NCBI GenBank assembly: GCA_937906495.1
Contig: CALCVT010000019.1
Location: forward strand, 1-8,449
From: an uncultured Prevotella sp.
GTDB lineage: Bacteria; Bacteroidota; Bacteroidia; Bacteroidales; Bacteroidaceae
Length of the DNA stretch: 8,449 bases
Direction of reading: 5' to 3'
Below the pieces are notes generated by a model. The model worked only from the letters and a program-made list of their open reading frames with translations, was not told where the DNA came from and did no database searches. The position numbers and the translations under genes are program-made. Positions 1-6,850 of this stretch are shown here, piece after piece; position 1 is the first letter of the stretch, and each line of letters begins with the position of its first letter.

Positions 1-53
1 ACCGCTCTTTAGAGAATGAAAATCTCTCGTCCTAACCGATAGACGAAGGGACC
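1..53 (-). tRNA. tRNA-Glu (anticodon UUC), 3' end cut by the window edge
   Basis: The reverse complement of these bases folds as the first 53 positions of a tRNA. The acceptor 5' strand is GGTCCCT. The D arm begins GTCT and contains the GG pair and AGGAC. The anticodon stem AGAGA/TCTCT closes a loop TTTTCAT, which puts TTC at positions 34-36 and so reads GAA codons as glutamate. A five-base variable loop (AAAGA) follows, then the first T-stem strand GCGGT. The T loop, second T-stem strand and acceptor 3' strand lie outside the window, so the gene is partial only because of the window edge. It diverges from recO. From memory, tRNA-Glu lies near recO in other Bacteroidales, but I could not check this. 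Confidence 0.95.
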
Positions 54-111
54 AAACTTGCCTTGCAATCTTGCTTTTTAATTGCTAACCTTTCGGCCTT
101 GATTGCGAGTG

Positions 112-142
112 CAAAAGTAGTACATATTTTCAAACCAACAAA
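112..142 (-). promoter_or_regulatory. Bacteroidetes-type promoter for tRNA-Glu
   Basis: On the minus strand, TACTTTTG (119-112) matches the Bacteroidetes -7 consensus TAnnTTTG exactly. A TTTG (142-139) lies 19 bp upstream, within the usual spacing. Transcription would start near position 107, giving a leader of about 50 nt before the mature tRNA 5' end at 53. The leader contains GCAATC (106-101) and GATTGC (70-65), which can pair around a small GGCC-GAAA-GGTT hairpin. RNase P would remove this leader during processing. Confidence 0.8.
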
Positions 143-198
143 ACTTTTCGGCTTTTTTTTTGCGAAAAATGCGATTTTTCTTGTTTTTCCCTGCTTTT

Positions 199-231
199 AG
201 GGGGTAAAAACCGGGAAAAAAGGGGGTAAAA
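199..231. repeat. Two direct copies of AGGGGGTAAAA, 22 bp apart
   Basis: The 11-mer AGGGGGTAAAA occurs at 199-209 and again at 221-231, a spacing of 22 bp or about two helical turns. A GGG run lies between them. The outer flanks GCTTTTA (193-199) and TAAAAGC (227-233) are also inverted repeats. The pair sits between the divergent tRNA-Glu and recO promoters, just before the possible recO -7 element. It could be an operator or only a local duplication. No known regulator is recognised. Confidence 0.6.
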
Positions 232-234
232 GCC

Positions 235-242
235 TATTTTTG
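235..242 (+). promoter_or_regulatory. Possible -7 element for recO
   Basis: TATTTTTG matches the Bacteroidetes -7 consensus TAnnTTTG exactly and would give a leader of about 45 nt before the recO ATG. No TTTG is found 19-21 bp upstream, where GGGGG-containing repeats lie instead. With only half of the promoter present, in a T-rich stretch, this is a weak call. Confidence 0.3.
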
Positions 243-292
243 CGATGTTTTAATCCTGCATCTGATTTAACCCGAAAGCTACCGCTTTTTTT

Positions 293-1012
293 ATGAAATC
301 AAAGTCTATAGTTCTAAATGCCCTCAAGTATAATGACGAATCGCTGATTGTAAACTTGCTCACTCAGCAGTGCGGTTGTGTTAGCATGATGGTAAGAATT
401 AGCCGTTCCAAGCGTTCGGCAGTGCGTCATTCTCTTTTTCAGCCTTTGGCAATATTAGATATTGAATGGGATGAACGTCCTAAAGCTAATTTGCAACGCC
501 CCAAGGCTGTCCAATCAGCTTTTCCTTTCGGTTCGATTCCGTTTAATCCGCATAAATCTGCCATTGCGCTGTTCATTGCCGAATTTTTACATCACGCCAT
601 CCGCAGCGAACCCGATTCGAAGAGTATTTTTGAATACGTGCTACATTCTATTAAATGGCTGGACACCTGCCAAGAGGGATTTGCAAACTTTCATCTGGTT
701 TTTCTTTTAAGATTAACGCGCTTTTTAGGATTCATGCCTAATGTAGAACATGCCTATGACGGAGCCTACTTCGACTTGCGCTGTTCATGCTTTGTTGCAG
801 AACAGCCTGAACATCCCGACTTCCTGGCACCGCGCGATGCAGCTATCGTACCCAAGCTTCTGCGAATGCGATATGGAACAATGCATGTTTTTAAATTCTG
901 CGGTGCTGAACGGTCACGACTGTTAGAATACATCAATCTATACTATAGGCTGCATCTACCCGATTTTCCGGAACTCAAATCGCTCAGTGTGCTCAAGGAA
1001 CTCTTTGGCTAA
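293..1012 (+). CDS. recO: DNA repair protein RecO
   Basis: RecO is the recombination mediator that, with RecR, helps load RecA onto single-stranded DNA coated by SSB during RecF-pathway gap repair. It acts in the cytoplasm. The 239-residue length is normal for the family. The N-terminal part (about 1-80) has the OB-fold pattern of RecO: an opening KSIVLNALKYNDESLIVNLLT, split in the protein as a first strand with the conserved K-Y-x-D and a second strand, followed by a basic SRSKRSAVRHSLFQPL segment. The remainder (about 85-239) is the helical domain, with LLRLTRFLGFMPN and FVAEQPEHPDFL typical of Bacteroidetes members. Only one Cys-x-Cys (LRCSC) is visible, so there is no complete four-cysteine zinc site. 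ATG at 293 is the natural start because family homology begins at once. It is the only plus-strand protein gene here and diverges from tRNA-Glu. Confidence 0.93.
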   Translation: MKSKSIVLNALKYNDESLIVNLLTQQCGCVSMMVRISRSKRSAVRHSLFQPLAILDIEWDERPKANLQRPKAVQSAFPFGSIPFNPHKSAIALFIAEFLHHAIRSEPDSKSIFEYVLHSIKWLDTCQEGFANFHLVFLLRLTRFLGFMPNVEHAYDGAYFDLRCSCFVAEQPEHPDFLAPRDAAIVPKLLRMRYGTMHVFKFCGAERSRLLEYINLYYRLHLPDFPELKSLSVLKELFG

Positions 1013-1269
1013 GATGCCTGGCTGCTGCAACGCACTTTTTAATAATTTCATACTGCCTGCTCACTTAGAACAAATTTTCAGTTTCATAATCCTTTATGTA
1101 CTCGAACAAAGGGTTTTACTCCATCGCCCAATACTTTATACCCTATATATTAAAGAGACCGAACATTTTTGCTTCGATGCATCTCTATTCAAGCGGAGGC
1201 CGATACTCTATGAGATGATGGTGCGACTTTTTTAAAAGGAAGAGCCAGCGAGATAAAATACGAAATACA
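1013..1269. other. Gene-poor spacer downstream of recO
   Basis: No convincing gene, RNA or promoter is seen in this stretch. It contains a plus-strand open frame of 82 codons (987-1235) that overlaps the recO end and resembles no protein family I know, so it is not called. No strong hairpin followed by a T run lies directly after the recO stop, so the recO transcript may run on to the palindrome at 1270-1309. Confidence 0.5.
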
Positions 1270-1309
1270 AATTAAGGTAACCGCAGGAATTCCTGCAGTT
1301 ACCTTAATT
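1270..1309 (-). terminator. 40-nt palindrome at the 3' end of tpx, probable terminator
   Basis: AATTAAGGTAAC (1270-1281) pairs with GTTACCTTAATT (1298-1309), and GCAGG (1283-1287) with CCTGC (1292-1296), leaving an AATT loop. The only imperfection is C1282 opposite A1297. In minus-strand RNA that becomes a U-G wobble, so the whole 18-bp stem pairs. It lies 25 nt beyond the tpx stop and 257 nt beyond the recO stop. It therefore most likely ends tpx transcription and may also stop recO readthrough. No strong U run follows on either side. Confidence 0.75.
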
Positions 1310-1334
1310 GTAGTATTATATGGAGACTATATAA

Positions 1335-1832
1335 TTACTTCAAGGCAGCAAGGGCTGCTTCGTAATTAGGTTCTGATGTAATTTCTGGAACCAGTTCTTC
1401 GTAAGTGATAATGCCCTCTTCGTTCACAACGATTACGGCACGTGCAAGAAGCCCCTTGAGCGGACCATCGGCAATTGCCAAACCATAATTCTCAGCAAAG
1501 CAATTGCAGCGGAATGCACTCAAAGTTACTACATTCTCAATACCTTCGGCAGCACAGAAACGTCCTTGCGCAAACGGAAGGTCCATCGACACGCACAAAA
1601 CTACGGTATTCTCGAGTGCTGCGGCCTCTTTGTTAAATCGGCGTACAGAGGCTGCACACACAGGAGTATCGAGACTGGGAAATACGTTCAGCACCACGCG
1701 TTTACCCAAAAGTTCGGGCAGGTGTACTACACTTAAATCCATCTTTACACCACCGCACTTGGGAGCTTTATCGCCTACTTTGGGTAGTTCGCCGCATAAT
1801 TGTACGGGAGTACCCTGAAATGTTACTTGCAT
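1335..1832 (-). CDS. tpx: Thiol peroxidase (Tpx-type atypical 2-Cys peroxiredoxin)
   Basis: This cytoplasmic enzyme reduces hydrogen peroxide and small alkyl hydroperoxides, using thioredoxin as reductant. The 165-residue length fits Tpx. The protein starts with the Tpx-like MQVTFQGTPVQLCGELPKVGD. The peroxidatic motif is SLDTPVC, with Thr56 and Cys59. The resolving Cys93 lies in RFCAAEGIENV, the position expected for the intramolecular disulfide. Arg131 in LLARAVIVV matches the conserved active-site arginine. An unusual RCNC stretch (Cys109, Cys111) lies where many family members have serines. The ATG at 1832 follows an A-rich leader without a Shine-Dalgarno sequence. Upstream, TATCTTCG (1876-1869) is one base off the -7 consensus but has no matching -33 TTTG. 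A long hairpin between tpx and the upstream DUF5686 gene suggests separate transcription. Confidence 0.95.
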   Translation of the reverse strand: MQVTFQGTPVQLCGELPKVGDKAPKCGGVKMDLSVVHLPELLGKRVVLNVFPSLDTPVCAASVRRFNKEAAALENTVVLCVSMDLPFAQGRFCAAEGIENVVTLSAFRCNCFAENYGLAIADGPLKGLLARAVIVVNEEGIITYEELVPEITSEPNYEAALAALK

Positions 1833-1921
1833 AATCGTTTTATTTTATTGGGGGTTTAACTTCGGTGGCGAAGATAAGCAAAAGCAAAAGATTGTTTGCA
1901 TATAATCGCGTTAAAGTTACC

Positions 1922-1966
1922 AAACGGCAGAAGTATCTTGCTTTTTGCTTGACACTCCTGCCGTTT
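1922..1966 (-). terminator. Hairpin terminator of the DUF5686 gene
   Basis: On the minus strand AAACGGCAGGAGTGTC (1966-1951) pairs with GATACTTCTGCCGTTT (1937-1922) around a 13-nt loop. This is a 16-bp stem with two G-U wobbles. As plus-strand RNA the wobble positions become A-C mismatches, so the structure favours minus-strand transcripts. It starts 40 nt beyond the stop of the DUF5686 gene and lies upstream of tpx, separating the two genes. No long U run follows the stem. Confidence 0.75.
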
Positions 1967-2006
1967 TTAAATTTATACACCTTGTGTAAACTTCTTGACC
2001 CCCCGT

Positions 2007-4604
2007 TTAGAAAGTTAAACGGAACATACCACGTATGCCCCACTCCTGAGTATCGGGGCCTACATAAGTTAAGCGGCGTACATATTCAATATGGAATATC
2101 TTGAATATGTTATGTATGCCAACGATAACCTCTACATAGGGTTTTTTCTTATCCATTACTTGCGATAGTGGCTGAAAACTGCCATCCGGCAGGAATGTTC
2201 CCGGAAAATGCAGCAAGCGCGGATCTGTTTGATTCTTACTTAAGGCCGGATTATTTTTGCTCGACAAGGTTCCCCAAAGTACGTTGCAACCAATATACTC
2301 ACGCCACTTGAGTTTGCGAATAAGGGGGATGCGATTCAATATCTTTCCGTTCATATCCCATGAGAACATCAGCGAGGCATACCTGTCGTTAAGGAACTCC
2401 ATATTGTCTATCAAATTGAACGTATTGTCCTCTATGATATACGAAAGGTTGGCTGCCGGCATAATCAGCAAGGGGAAGGGTACTTTATTCCACTGCACGC
2501 CTCCCTTAATATAGAAGTCCATCTTACCCCACGATGCCAGCCAAAAGCGTTTGTACACTCCAGCCTCTGTAAAATTATAAATATAGTCGGCACGTCCAAA
2601 GTTATACATACCTGTTGTATGATTTAACGTCAAGATGGGTGCATCGTTGTTCGATGCAATGCGGCGCTGCTTGGTGTTAATCCAGGTAACTCCGGGTTGA
2701 TAGCGCAAACCGACACTCAAATCATAGGTACGGATATAGGGATTGTAGAGGGCCTTATCCTGCGACACGGCTCCTGTTTTAACAGGCTGATAGAACAGGG
2801 CTGCTGTTGGTGTATCCTTTGATGTCCGTGCCTGAATATTAAAGCGCAGACCATTCTCCCATTCACGATTCCAAAGTAAGCGATAGGTTTCGTAGTACAT
2901 CATGTGATGCACATCGGTCCACTTGAAAGATGTAAACACGTTGTCCTTATCGGTAGGCATAAACTTATCCGACGGCGACATCACATCGCGCGAATAGTTA
3001 AAGGTAAGGTTATTTACCGGAAACTCTCGCGGCAGATAAGCCTTCTCGTTAAACGAGTAGGTTACCTCGCCCATTCCCTTTACCTTCTTATCCTTGAAAC
3101 CATAAGCCACATAGCCTTTTAAGAAAAGGTGTTTATTAAAGTTGGCGGTTGTCTGTGCCGACGCACGCATACGGAATCCGTCTACAAAGTTATGCGTCAA
3201 CATCGTGTTTATAGGTCCGATATCTACCTTTGAAGGATGCTTAGGGTCGACACTGGTTTCTACAAAGTTTTCAATAAAAGCTTTAGCCACCCAAAGCACA
3301 GGGCGGAATCCCTTTACCTTTTCCAGTTTACGTATGAGTTGGTCGAGCGACCCTTCGCTCCGCGAAAGGCTATCGGCTCGATGAGTTACCCAAAAATTGT
3401 CGTCCTGCATTTGGGCATTGGCCGAGGTCAAGGTTTCGCCTTTAAACTTAAACAATTTATCGGGTAACGGATCGAATGCAAAATTGCTATATTCTGTTGT
3501 GCGCTTTACCTGGAATTTCTGCAGGAACTTCACTATTTTGAGTTGAACCAGCATATTGTCTTTTACAAGCACTTGCTCGCCACTGGGCAACTGCTCGAAC
3601 TCCTGAATGATGCGCATATCTTCTACAAAATTCACGTCCGAACGCATCGGTATACCCATATCTACCTTGCGCACCCGATAGGTACTGTCGGCAAGGATGT
3701 ATATACTGCCCGAAAAGCCAAAATCCTGTGGATTATTGGGTGTAAAGTCTACTCTTATACACTTATCGGCTTGATTTATCATCAATGTGTCGATAATAAA
3801 GTAGCGGTAAAAATTAATGGCCGACCGGGTAGAAATAGGGCTGATAAACGGATACTGCAATAAGCGCACCTCGTCCTCATATATATTGACATCCGTAAAG
3901 CAGTCTTTAAGCATGGTTGTCATTATATCACCCGTATTGAACAGTTCGTTGATGCCTTTATTGCGCTGGCCTGTAACTATATTTTTTTCGGTTTTAGGGT
4001 CACGACGGTATATCATGCGGGTTACAGTTTCGTCTACCGATATCGGCAATACGAGTTTACCCGTTTCATTACACACTTCTACATGTTCTTTCAAGAAGGG
4101 GAACTTTTTGAACTTTCCTTCTTGAAAAACTTTGTCGGTTACGTCGTTAAATGCGAAGGTAAGTTTTGAATACTTGTCGATGCTAAAATAGTCGTGCTCA
4201 TGAAGGTCACTCATTTTCTTAGCAGCAATTACCTTACGCATTAACTCGACTGCCGGATTATTCTTACGCGAATATTTTGATTTCTTACCGGTTACGATGG
4301 CTGTTCCGAGCGAACTTTCAATCGGGTCTATTTTAAAGACCAACGAATCGCCCGGCTCTTTAACCGAAATGGTTTTGGTTTCATAACCAATAACCGAAAG
4401 TCTGACTTTGCCGCTTCTGAAGGGCATGGTAAAATGTCCATCGATATCTGTACGAGTACTTCCTCCGCTGGTAAACACCATATTTACGAAAGGTAGTTTT
4501 TCGCCCGTTTTTGAATCGATGACAACTCCGGCTATGCGGTGCTGGGCCACAGCCGAAAGCGCACAGCCTATCAGGATTGTTAAGAAGAAGACAAATCTTT
4601 TCAC
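2007..4604 (-). CDS. DUF5686-type outer-membrane protein with carboxypeptidase-regulatory-like domain
   Basis: A large secreted protein of 865 residues whose molecular function is not known. Residues 1-20 form a signal peptide (MKRFVFFLTILIGCALSAVA, then QH). Residues about 22-93 match the CarboxypepD_reg-like beta-sandwich common in Bacteroidetes outer-membrane proteins, including GVVIDSKTGEKLPFVNMVF and the D-x-D-G-H-F turn. From about 114, KNNPAVELMRKVIAAK marks the DUF5686 region. The long C-terminal part alternates aromatic and polar residues and ends in FRLTF, which suggests an outer-membrane beta-barrel (inferred). The start is GTG at 4604. There is no upstream in-frame ATG before a stop 24 nt away, and the next internal ATG (codon 42) would remove the signal peptide. 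LIGC at 11-14 resembles a lipobox, but a barrel protein is more likely cut by signal peptidase I. The gene probably forms its own transcription unit between ino1 and tpx. Confidence 0.88.
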   Translation of the reverse strand: MKRFVFFLTILIGCALSAVAQHRIAGVVIDSKTGEKLPFVNMVFTSGGSTRTDIDGHFTMPFRSGKVRLSVIGYETKTISVKEPGDSLVFKIDPIESSLGTAIVTGKKSKYSRKNNPAVELMRKVIAAKKMSDLHEHDYFSIDKYSKLTFAFNDVTDKVFQEGKFKKFPFLKEHVEVCNETGKLVLPISVDETVTRMIYRRDPKTEKNIVTGQRNKGINELFNTGDIMTTMLKDCFTDVNIYEDEVRLLQYPFISPISTRSAINFYRYFIIDTLMINQADKCIRVDFTPNNPQDFGFSGSIYILADSTYRVRKVDMGIPMRSDVNFVEDMRIIQEFEQLPSGEQVLVKDNMLVQLKIVKFLQKFQVKRTTEYSNFAFDPLPDKLFKFKGETLTSANAQMQDDNFWVTHRADSLSRSEGSLDQLIRKLEKVKGFRPVLWVAKAFIENFVETSVDPKHPSKVDIGPINTMLTHNFVDGFRMRASAQTTANFNKHLFLKGYVAYGFKDKKVKGMGEVTYSFNEKAYLPREFPVNNLTFNYSRDVMSPSDKFMPTDKDNVFTSFKWTDVHHMMYYETYRLLWNREWENGLRFNIQARTSKDTPTAALFYQPVKTGAVSQDKALYNPYIRTYDLSVGLRYQPGVTWINTKQRRIASNNDAPILTLNHTTGMYNFGRADYIYNFTEAGVYKRFWLASWGKMDFYIKGGVQWNKVPFPLLIMPAANLSYIIEDNTFNLIDNMEFLNDRYASLMFSWDMNGKILNRIPLIRKLKWREYIGCNVLWGTLSSKNNPALSKNQTDPRLLHFPGTFLPDGSFQPLSQVMDKKKPYVEVIVGIHNIFKIFHIEYVRRLTYVGPDTQEWGIRGMFRLTF

Positions 4605-4623
4605 TGGGTAGAAATCGTATTGG

Positions 4624-4642
4624 AGTTACACTTTAAGTAACT
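4624..4642. repeat. Inverted repeat AGTTAC-N7-GTAACT before the DUF5686 gene
   Basis: AGTTAC (4624-4629) and GTAACT (4637-4642) are perfect inverted 6-mers around a 7-bp centre, ending 20 bp upstream of the GTG start. The repeat could be an operator for a dimeric regulator or a small hairpin in the 5' leader that affects translation from the weak GTG. No clear Bacteroidetes -7 element is found nearby, so the promoter position is unknown. Confidence 0.45.
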
Positions 4643-4652
4643 TCGATAAGAC

Positions 4653-4715
4653 AAAAAGCCTCACGGCATACGCCCCATGCATAACTGTGGGGAGGGTGCC
4701 ATGAAGCTTTTCATG
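4653..4715 (-). other. Structured segment between ino1 and the DUF5686 gene
   Basis: Several short inverted repeats are packed here. Reading the minus strand: CATGAA/TTCATG around a 4-nt centre (4715-4700); GGCA/TGCC (4700-4697 and 4668-4665) enclosing CCCCA/TGGGG (4692-4688 and 4677-4673); and finally GCC-GTGA-GGC followed directly by TTTTT (4667-4653). The last could act as a weak intrinsic terminator, either for readthrough from ino1 or as part of a structured leader for the DUF5686 gene. No known riboswitch class is recognised. Confidence 0.35.
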
Positions 4716-4740
4716 AGTTTTCAGTTTAAGGATTGGTATT

Positions 4741-4777
4741 GCTCAGCCCGGCCTATGTATCAGAGGCAGACCTGCAC
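4741..4777 (-). terminator. Imperfect hairpin after ino1, possible terminator
   Basis: On the minus strand GTGCAGGTCTGCCT (4777-4764) can pair with AGGCCGGGCTGAGC (4754-4741) around a 9-nt loop. Eleven of 14 positions pair, two of them as wobbles, with three mismatches. It starts 21 nt after the ino1 stop, a position like that of the other minus-strand hairpins in this window, but the stem is weaker and no U run follows. Confidence 0.35.
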
Positions 4778-4798
4778 AATCACAGTCCGCTACTTTGG

Positions 4799-6091
4799 TT
4801 AGTCTATTTCCTCGTCTGCCTCGTAGCCACCCATTTCGCGGATAGCATTTTTGAGCATTACATATTGTTGGAAGAGGTGGTTGATAGGCACCTCGTTCTG
4901 TGTATAATCGTGCATGGGGCTCTTGAGGAAGAAGCTCAGGAAGCGCTGTGTACCATAGCGACCTTTGCGTGCAGCAAGATCTGAAAGCAACACAAGGTCA
5001 AGCAGCAGCGGTGCTGCTAAAATAGAGTCGCGACAAAGGAAGTTTATCTTTATCTGCATGGGATAACCCATCCAGCCAAAAATGTCAATATTATCCCATC
5101 CCTCTTTATTGTCGTTGCGGGGAGGATAGTAGTTTATACGTACCTTGTGGTAGTAGTCAGTATAAAGATCAGGCTGTTCCTCAGGAACCAAGATGCTCTC
5201 GAGCGTAGATAGTTTCGATACTTCTTTGGTATGGAAGTTAGCTGGCTCATCGAGCACCAAGCCATCACGATTGCCAAGAATATTGGTCGAGAACCATCCA
5301 CTCAAGCCCAGGCAACGCGTACCGATAATGGGAGCGAAACCCGACTTTACCAATGTCTGTCCGGTTTTAAAGTCTTTGCCGGCTATAGGCATTTTGGTCT
5401 TTTCGGCCATTTCCCACATTGCAGGGATATCAACAGTTGTATTGGGGGCACCCATAATAAAGGGAGCACCTTCGGCCAGTGCAGCATAGGCATAGCACAT
5501 AGAGGGAGCTACATGTTCTGTATCGTTAGCCTTCATGGCAGCCTCTAATGCTGCGAGTGTACCATGCACGTGCTCGTCTACCGGAACATAAATCTCGGTC
5601 GAAGCAGCCCAAATCACCACGATGCGGTCGCAGTTATTGTCGGCTTTAAACTTACGGATGTCCTCGCGGAGGGCCTCAACCATATCCCAACGTGTAGCAC
5701 AGCTCTTTACATTATTGCCATCCAGACGCGAAGCATAGTTCTTGTCAAAGGCAGCTTTCATTGGTACAATGGCCTTGAGTTCATCGCGAACAGGCTCAAT
5801 GTCTTTTTCTTTCAAGACCTCTGCATTGAGAGCGCTCTCATACGCATTGGCAGGATACACGTCCCAGGCACCAAATACCATATCATCGAGCGACGTAAGC
5901 GGAACTATCTCGCCATAGTGCAGATATTTTTTGTCTTTTCCACGTCCAACACGAATTTTGTCGTACTGTGTCATTGAGCCAACGGGCTTGGCCAAGCCTT
6001 TGCGCGTCATCAGGACACCGGTAATGAAGGTGGTTGCTACGGCTCCTAAGCCCACACACATAACACCTAATTTTCCTGTTGCAGGTTCCAT
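4799..6091 (-). CDS. ino1: Inositol-3-phosphate synthase (MIPS)
   Basis: The enzyme (EC 5.5.1.4) converts D-glucose 6-phosphate to 1D-myo-inositol 3-phosphate by an NAD-dependent oxidation, cyclisation and reduction in the cytoplasm. The protein has 430 residues. The Rossmann NAD-binding motif is GLGAVATT (14-21). The catalytic-domain signature GKDFKTGQT (238-246) is followed by NILGNRDG (270-277), and further on by the MIPS C-terminal block GWDNIDIFGWMGYPMQIK (331-348) with NFLCRDSILAAPL after it. The start is ATG at 6091: family homology begins there (MEPATGKLGV) after an A-rich leader, whereas the longer frame to 6148 opens with TTG and adds 19 unrelated residues. In gut Bacteroides a MIPS supplies inositol for phosphoinositol dihydroceramide lipids, so a lipid role is plausible. 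No lipid-synthesis gene lies beside it here. It appears to be transcribed alone. Confidence 0.95.
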   Translation of the reverse strand: MEPATGKLGVMCVGLGAVATTFITGVLMTRKGLAKPVGSMTQYDKIRVGRGKDKKYLHYGEIVPLTSLDDMVFGAWDVYPANAYESALNAEVLKEKDIEPVRDELKAIVPMKAAFDKNYASRLDGNNVKSCATRWDMVEALREDIRKFKADNNCDRIVVIWAASTEIYVPVDEHVHGTLAALEAAMKANDTEHVAPSMCYAYAALAEGAPFIMGAPNTTVDIPAMWEMAEKTKMPIAGKDFKTGQTLVKSGFAPIIGTRCLGLSGWFSTNILGNRDGLVLDEPANFHTKEVSKLSTLESILVPEEQPDLYTDYYHKVRINYYPPRNDNKEGWDNIDIFGWMGYPMQIKINFLCRDSILAAPLLLDLVLLSDLAARKGRYGTQRFLSFFLKSPMHDYTQNEVPINHLFQQYVMLKNAIREMGGYEADEEID

Positions 6092-6401
6092 AGATATTTT
6101 TTTGTATTGTAAAAGGTTAATTTGGATAGCTTCTGCTCTTTGCGACAAAGGCTCATTGGGGTCTTATCGTGAAGAGTCTACTTTCAAAACCACAAAAATG
6201 CAAAAAGTTTCCTTGCTTTCCAAGGATTTTTCTCCTTTTTTTCTGCAATACGAACAAAAAGACCACTTTACGAGAATTTAGAACAATATGCGCCAACCTT
6301 CACAAGGCGTTTTGCTACCTGCGAAAATGATTTTATCCTCTCATGACGGCCCACAACTTTGCAAACCATTAGATTACTCGTCCCTGATGCTTTTATTATA
6401 A
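6092..6401. other. 310-bp spacer between ybeY and ino1
   Basis: I see no gene in this spacer. It should contain the ino1 promoter, but no exact TAnnTTTG is present on the minus strand. The best partial match is TCTTTTTG (6262-6255), with a poor TTG about 21 bp upstream. Small inverted repeats are TCCTTG-N5-CAAGGA (6210-6226) with T runs on the right, CTTTG-CGA-CAAAG (6138-6150) in the ino1 leader, and CGCC-N11-GGCG (6291-6309), which could belong to the ybeY 3' end. The bases just before ino1 are A-rich on its coding strand, a common Bacteroidetes translation signal. Confidence 0.45.
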
Positions 6402-6848
6402 CTATTTGTTACTGGCACCTTGAGTTGAAGATGTGGTTATGCGCATAGCCAAAGCTCGGTTTTCGGCTGCTTCCATAATCTCACGTTCGCCAGGCCCTTT
6501 GTCATTGATTCCACACAGATGAAGAATGCCGTGTATCACCACGCGGTGGAATTCCTCGTCGTAAGTTTTGCCAAAAAGTTCAGCATTCGACTTTACGGTA
6601 TCCAAACTTATAAAGAGGTCGCCGGAAATTACATTGCCTTGACAGTAGTCAAAGGTTATGATATCGGTATAGTAATCGTGCTGCAAATACTGGCGATTCA
6701 CCTCGAGTATTTTTTCATCATTGCAGAACACATAGGCCACTTCGCCTACCCGCTTTCCGTATGATGCTGCCACTGCCCGAACCCAGGCTGTCGTTTCAGC
6801 CTGCGAAATATCAGGCATGGCTACATGGATGGTATTATAGCTTATCAT
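6402..6848 (-). CDS. ybeY: Endoribonuclease YbeY (rRNA maturation factor)
   Basis: YbeY is a metal-dependent RNase involved in 16S rRNA 3'-end maturation and ribosome quality control. The 148-residue product has the family core: N-x-x-YLQHDYYTDIITF (about 51-66), GDLFIS (76-81) and the metal motif HGILHLCGIND (106-116) with His106 and His110. The third zinc ligand, His in the E. coli motif HGxLHLxGyDH, is replaced by Asp or Lys (NDK). The Arg usual before the TD motif is replaced by Leu. I believe both changes are common in Bacteroidetes. The ATG at 6848 is chosen over the TTG at 6854: it is a standard start 2 nt after the ruvB stop, while the TTG overlaps that stop. The spacing indicates co-transcription and probably translational coupling with ruvB. 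Confidence 0.93.
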   Translation of the reverse strand: MISYNTIHVAMPDISQAETTAWVRAVAASYGKRVGEVAYVFCNDEKILEVNRQYLQHDYYTDIITFDYCQGNVISGDLFISLDTVKSNAELFGKTYDEEFHRVVIHGILHLCGINDKGPGEREIMEAAENRALAMRITTSSTQGASNK

Positions 6849-6850
6849 AT

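Noticed and set aside
164..180. GAAAAAT-GCG-ATTTTTC hairpin followed by T-rich DNA
   Set aside because: It lies between two divergent promoters with no upstream transcript to end, and its stem is almost all A/T.
200..226. Possible G-quadruplex upstream of recO
   Set aside because: Only three G runs (GGGGG, GGG, GGGGG) are present, so a stable four-strand quadruplex is not supported.
987..1235. 82-codon plus-strand open frame overlapping the end of recO, containing RPILY twice
   Set aside because: It overlaps recO out of frame, has no recognisable domain and no promoter. The repeated RPILY reflects only a loose DNA similarity (about 1126-1143 and 1196-1213).
1840..2043. 67-codon minus-strand open frame between tpx and the DUF5686 gene
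   Set aside because: It overlaps the end of the DUF5686 gene and runs through the hairpin at 1922-1966. No homology or start signal is seen.
5564..5977. 137-codon plus-strand open frame
   Set aside because: It lies entirely antisense to ino1 and resembles no protein.
6092..6148. N-terminal extension of ino1 to the TTG at 6148
   Set aside because: MIPS similarity starts at the ATG at 6091. The extra 19 codons look like translated leader.
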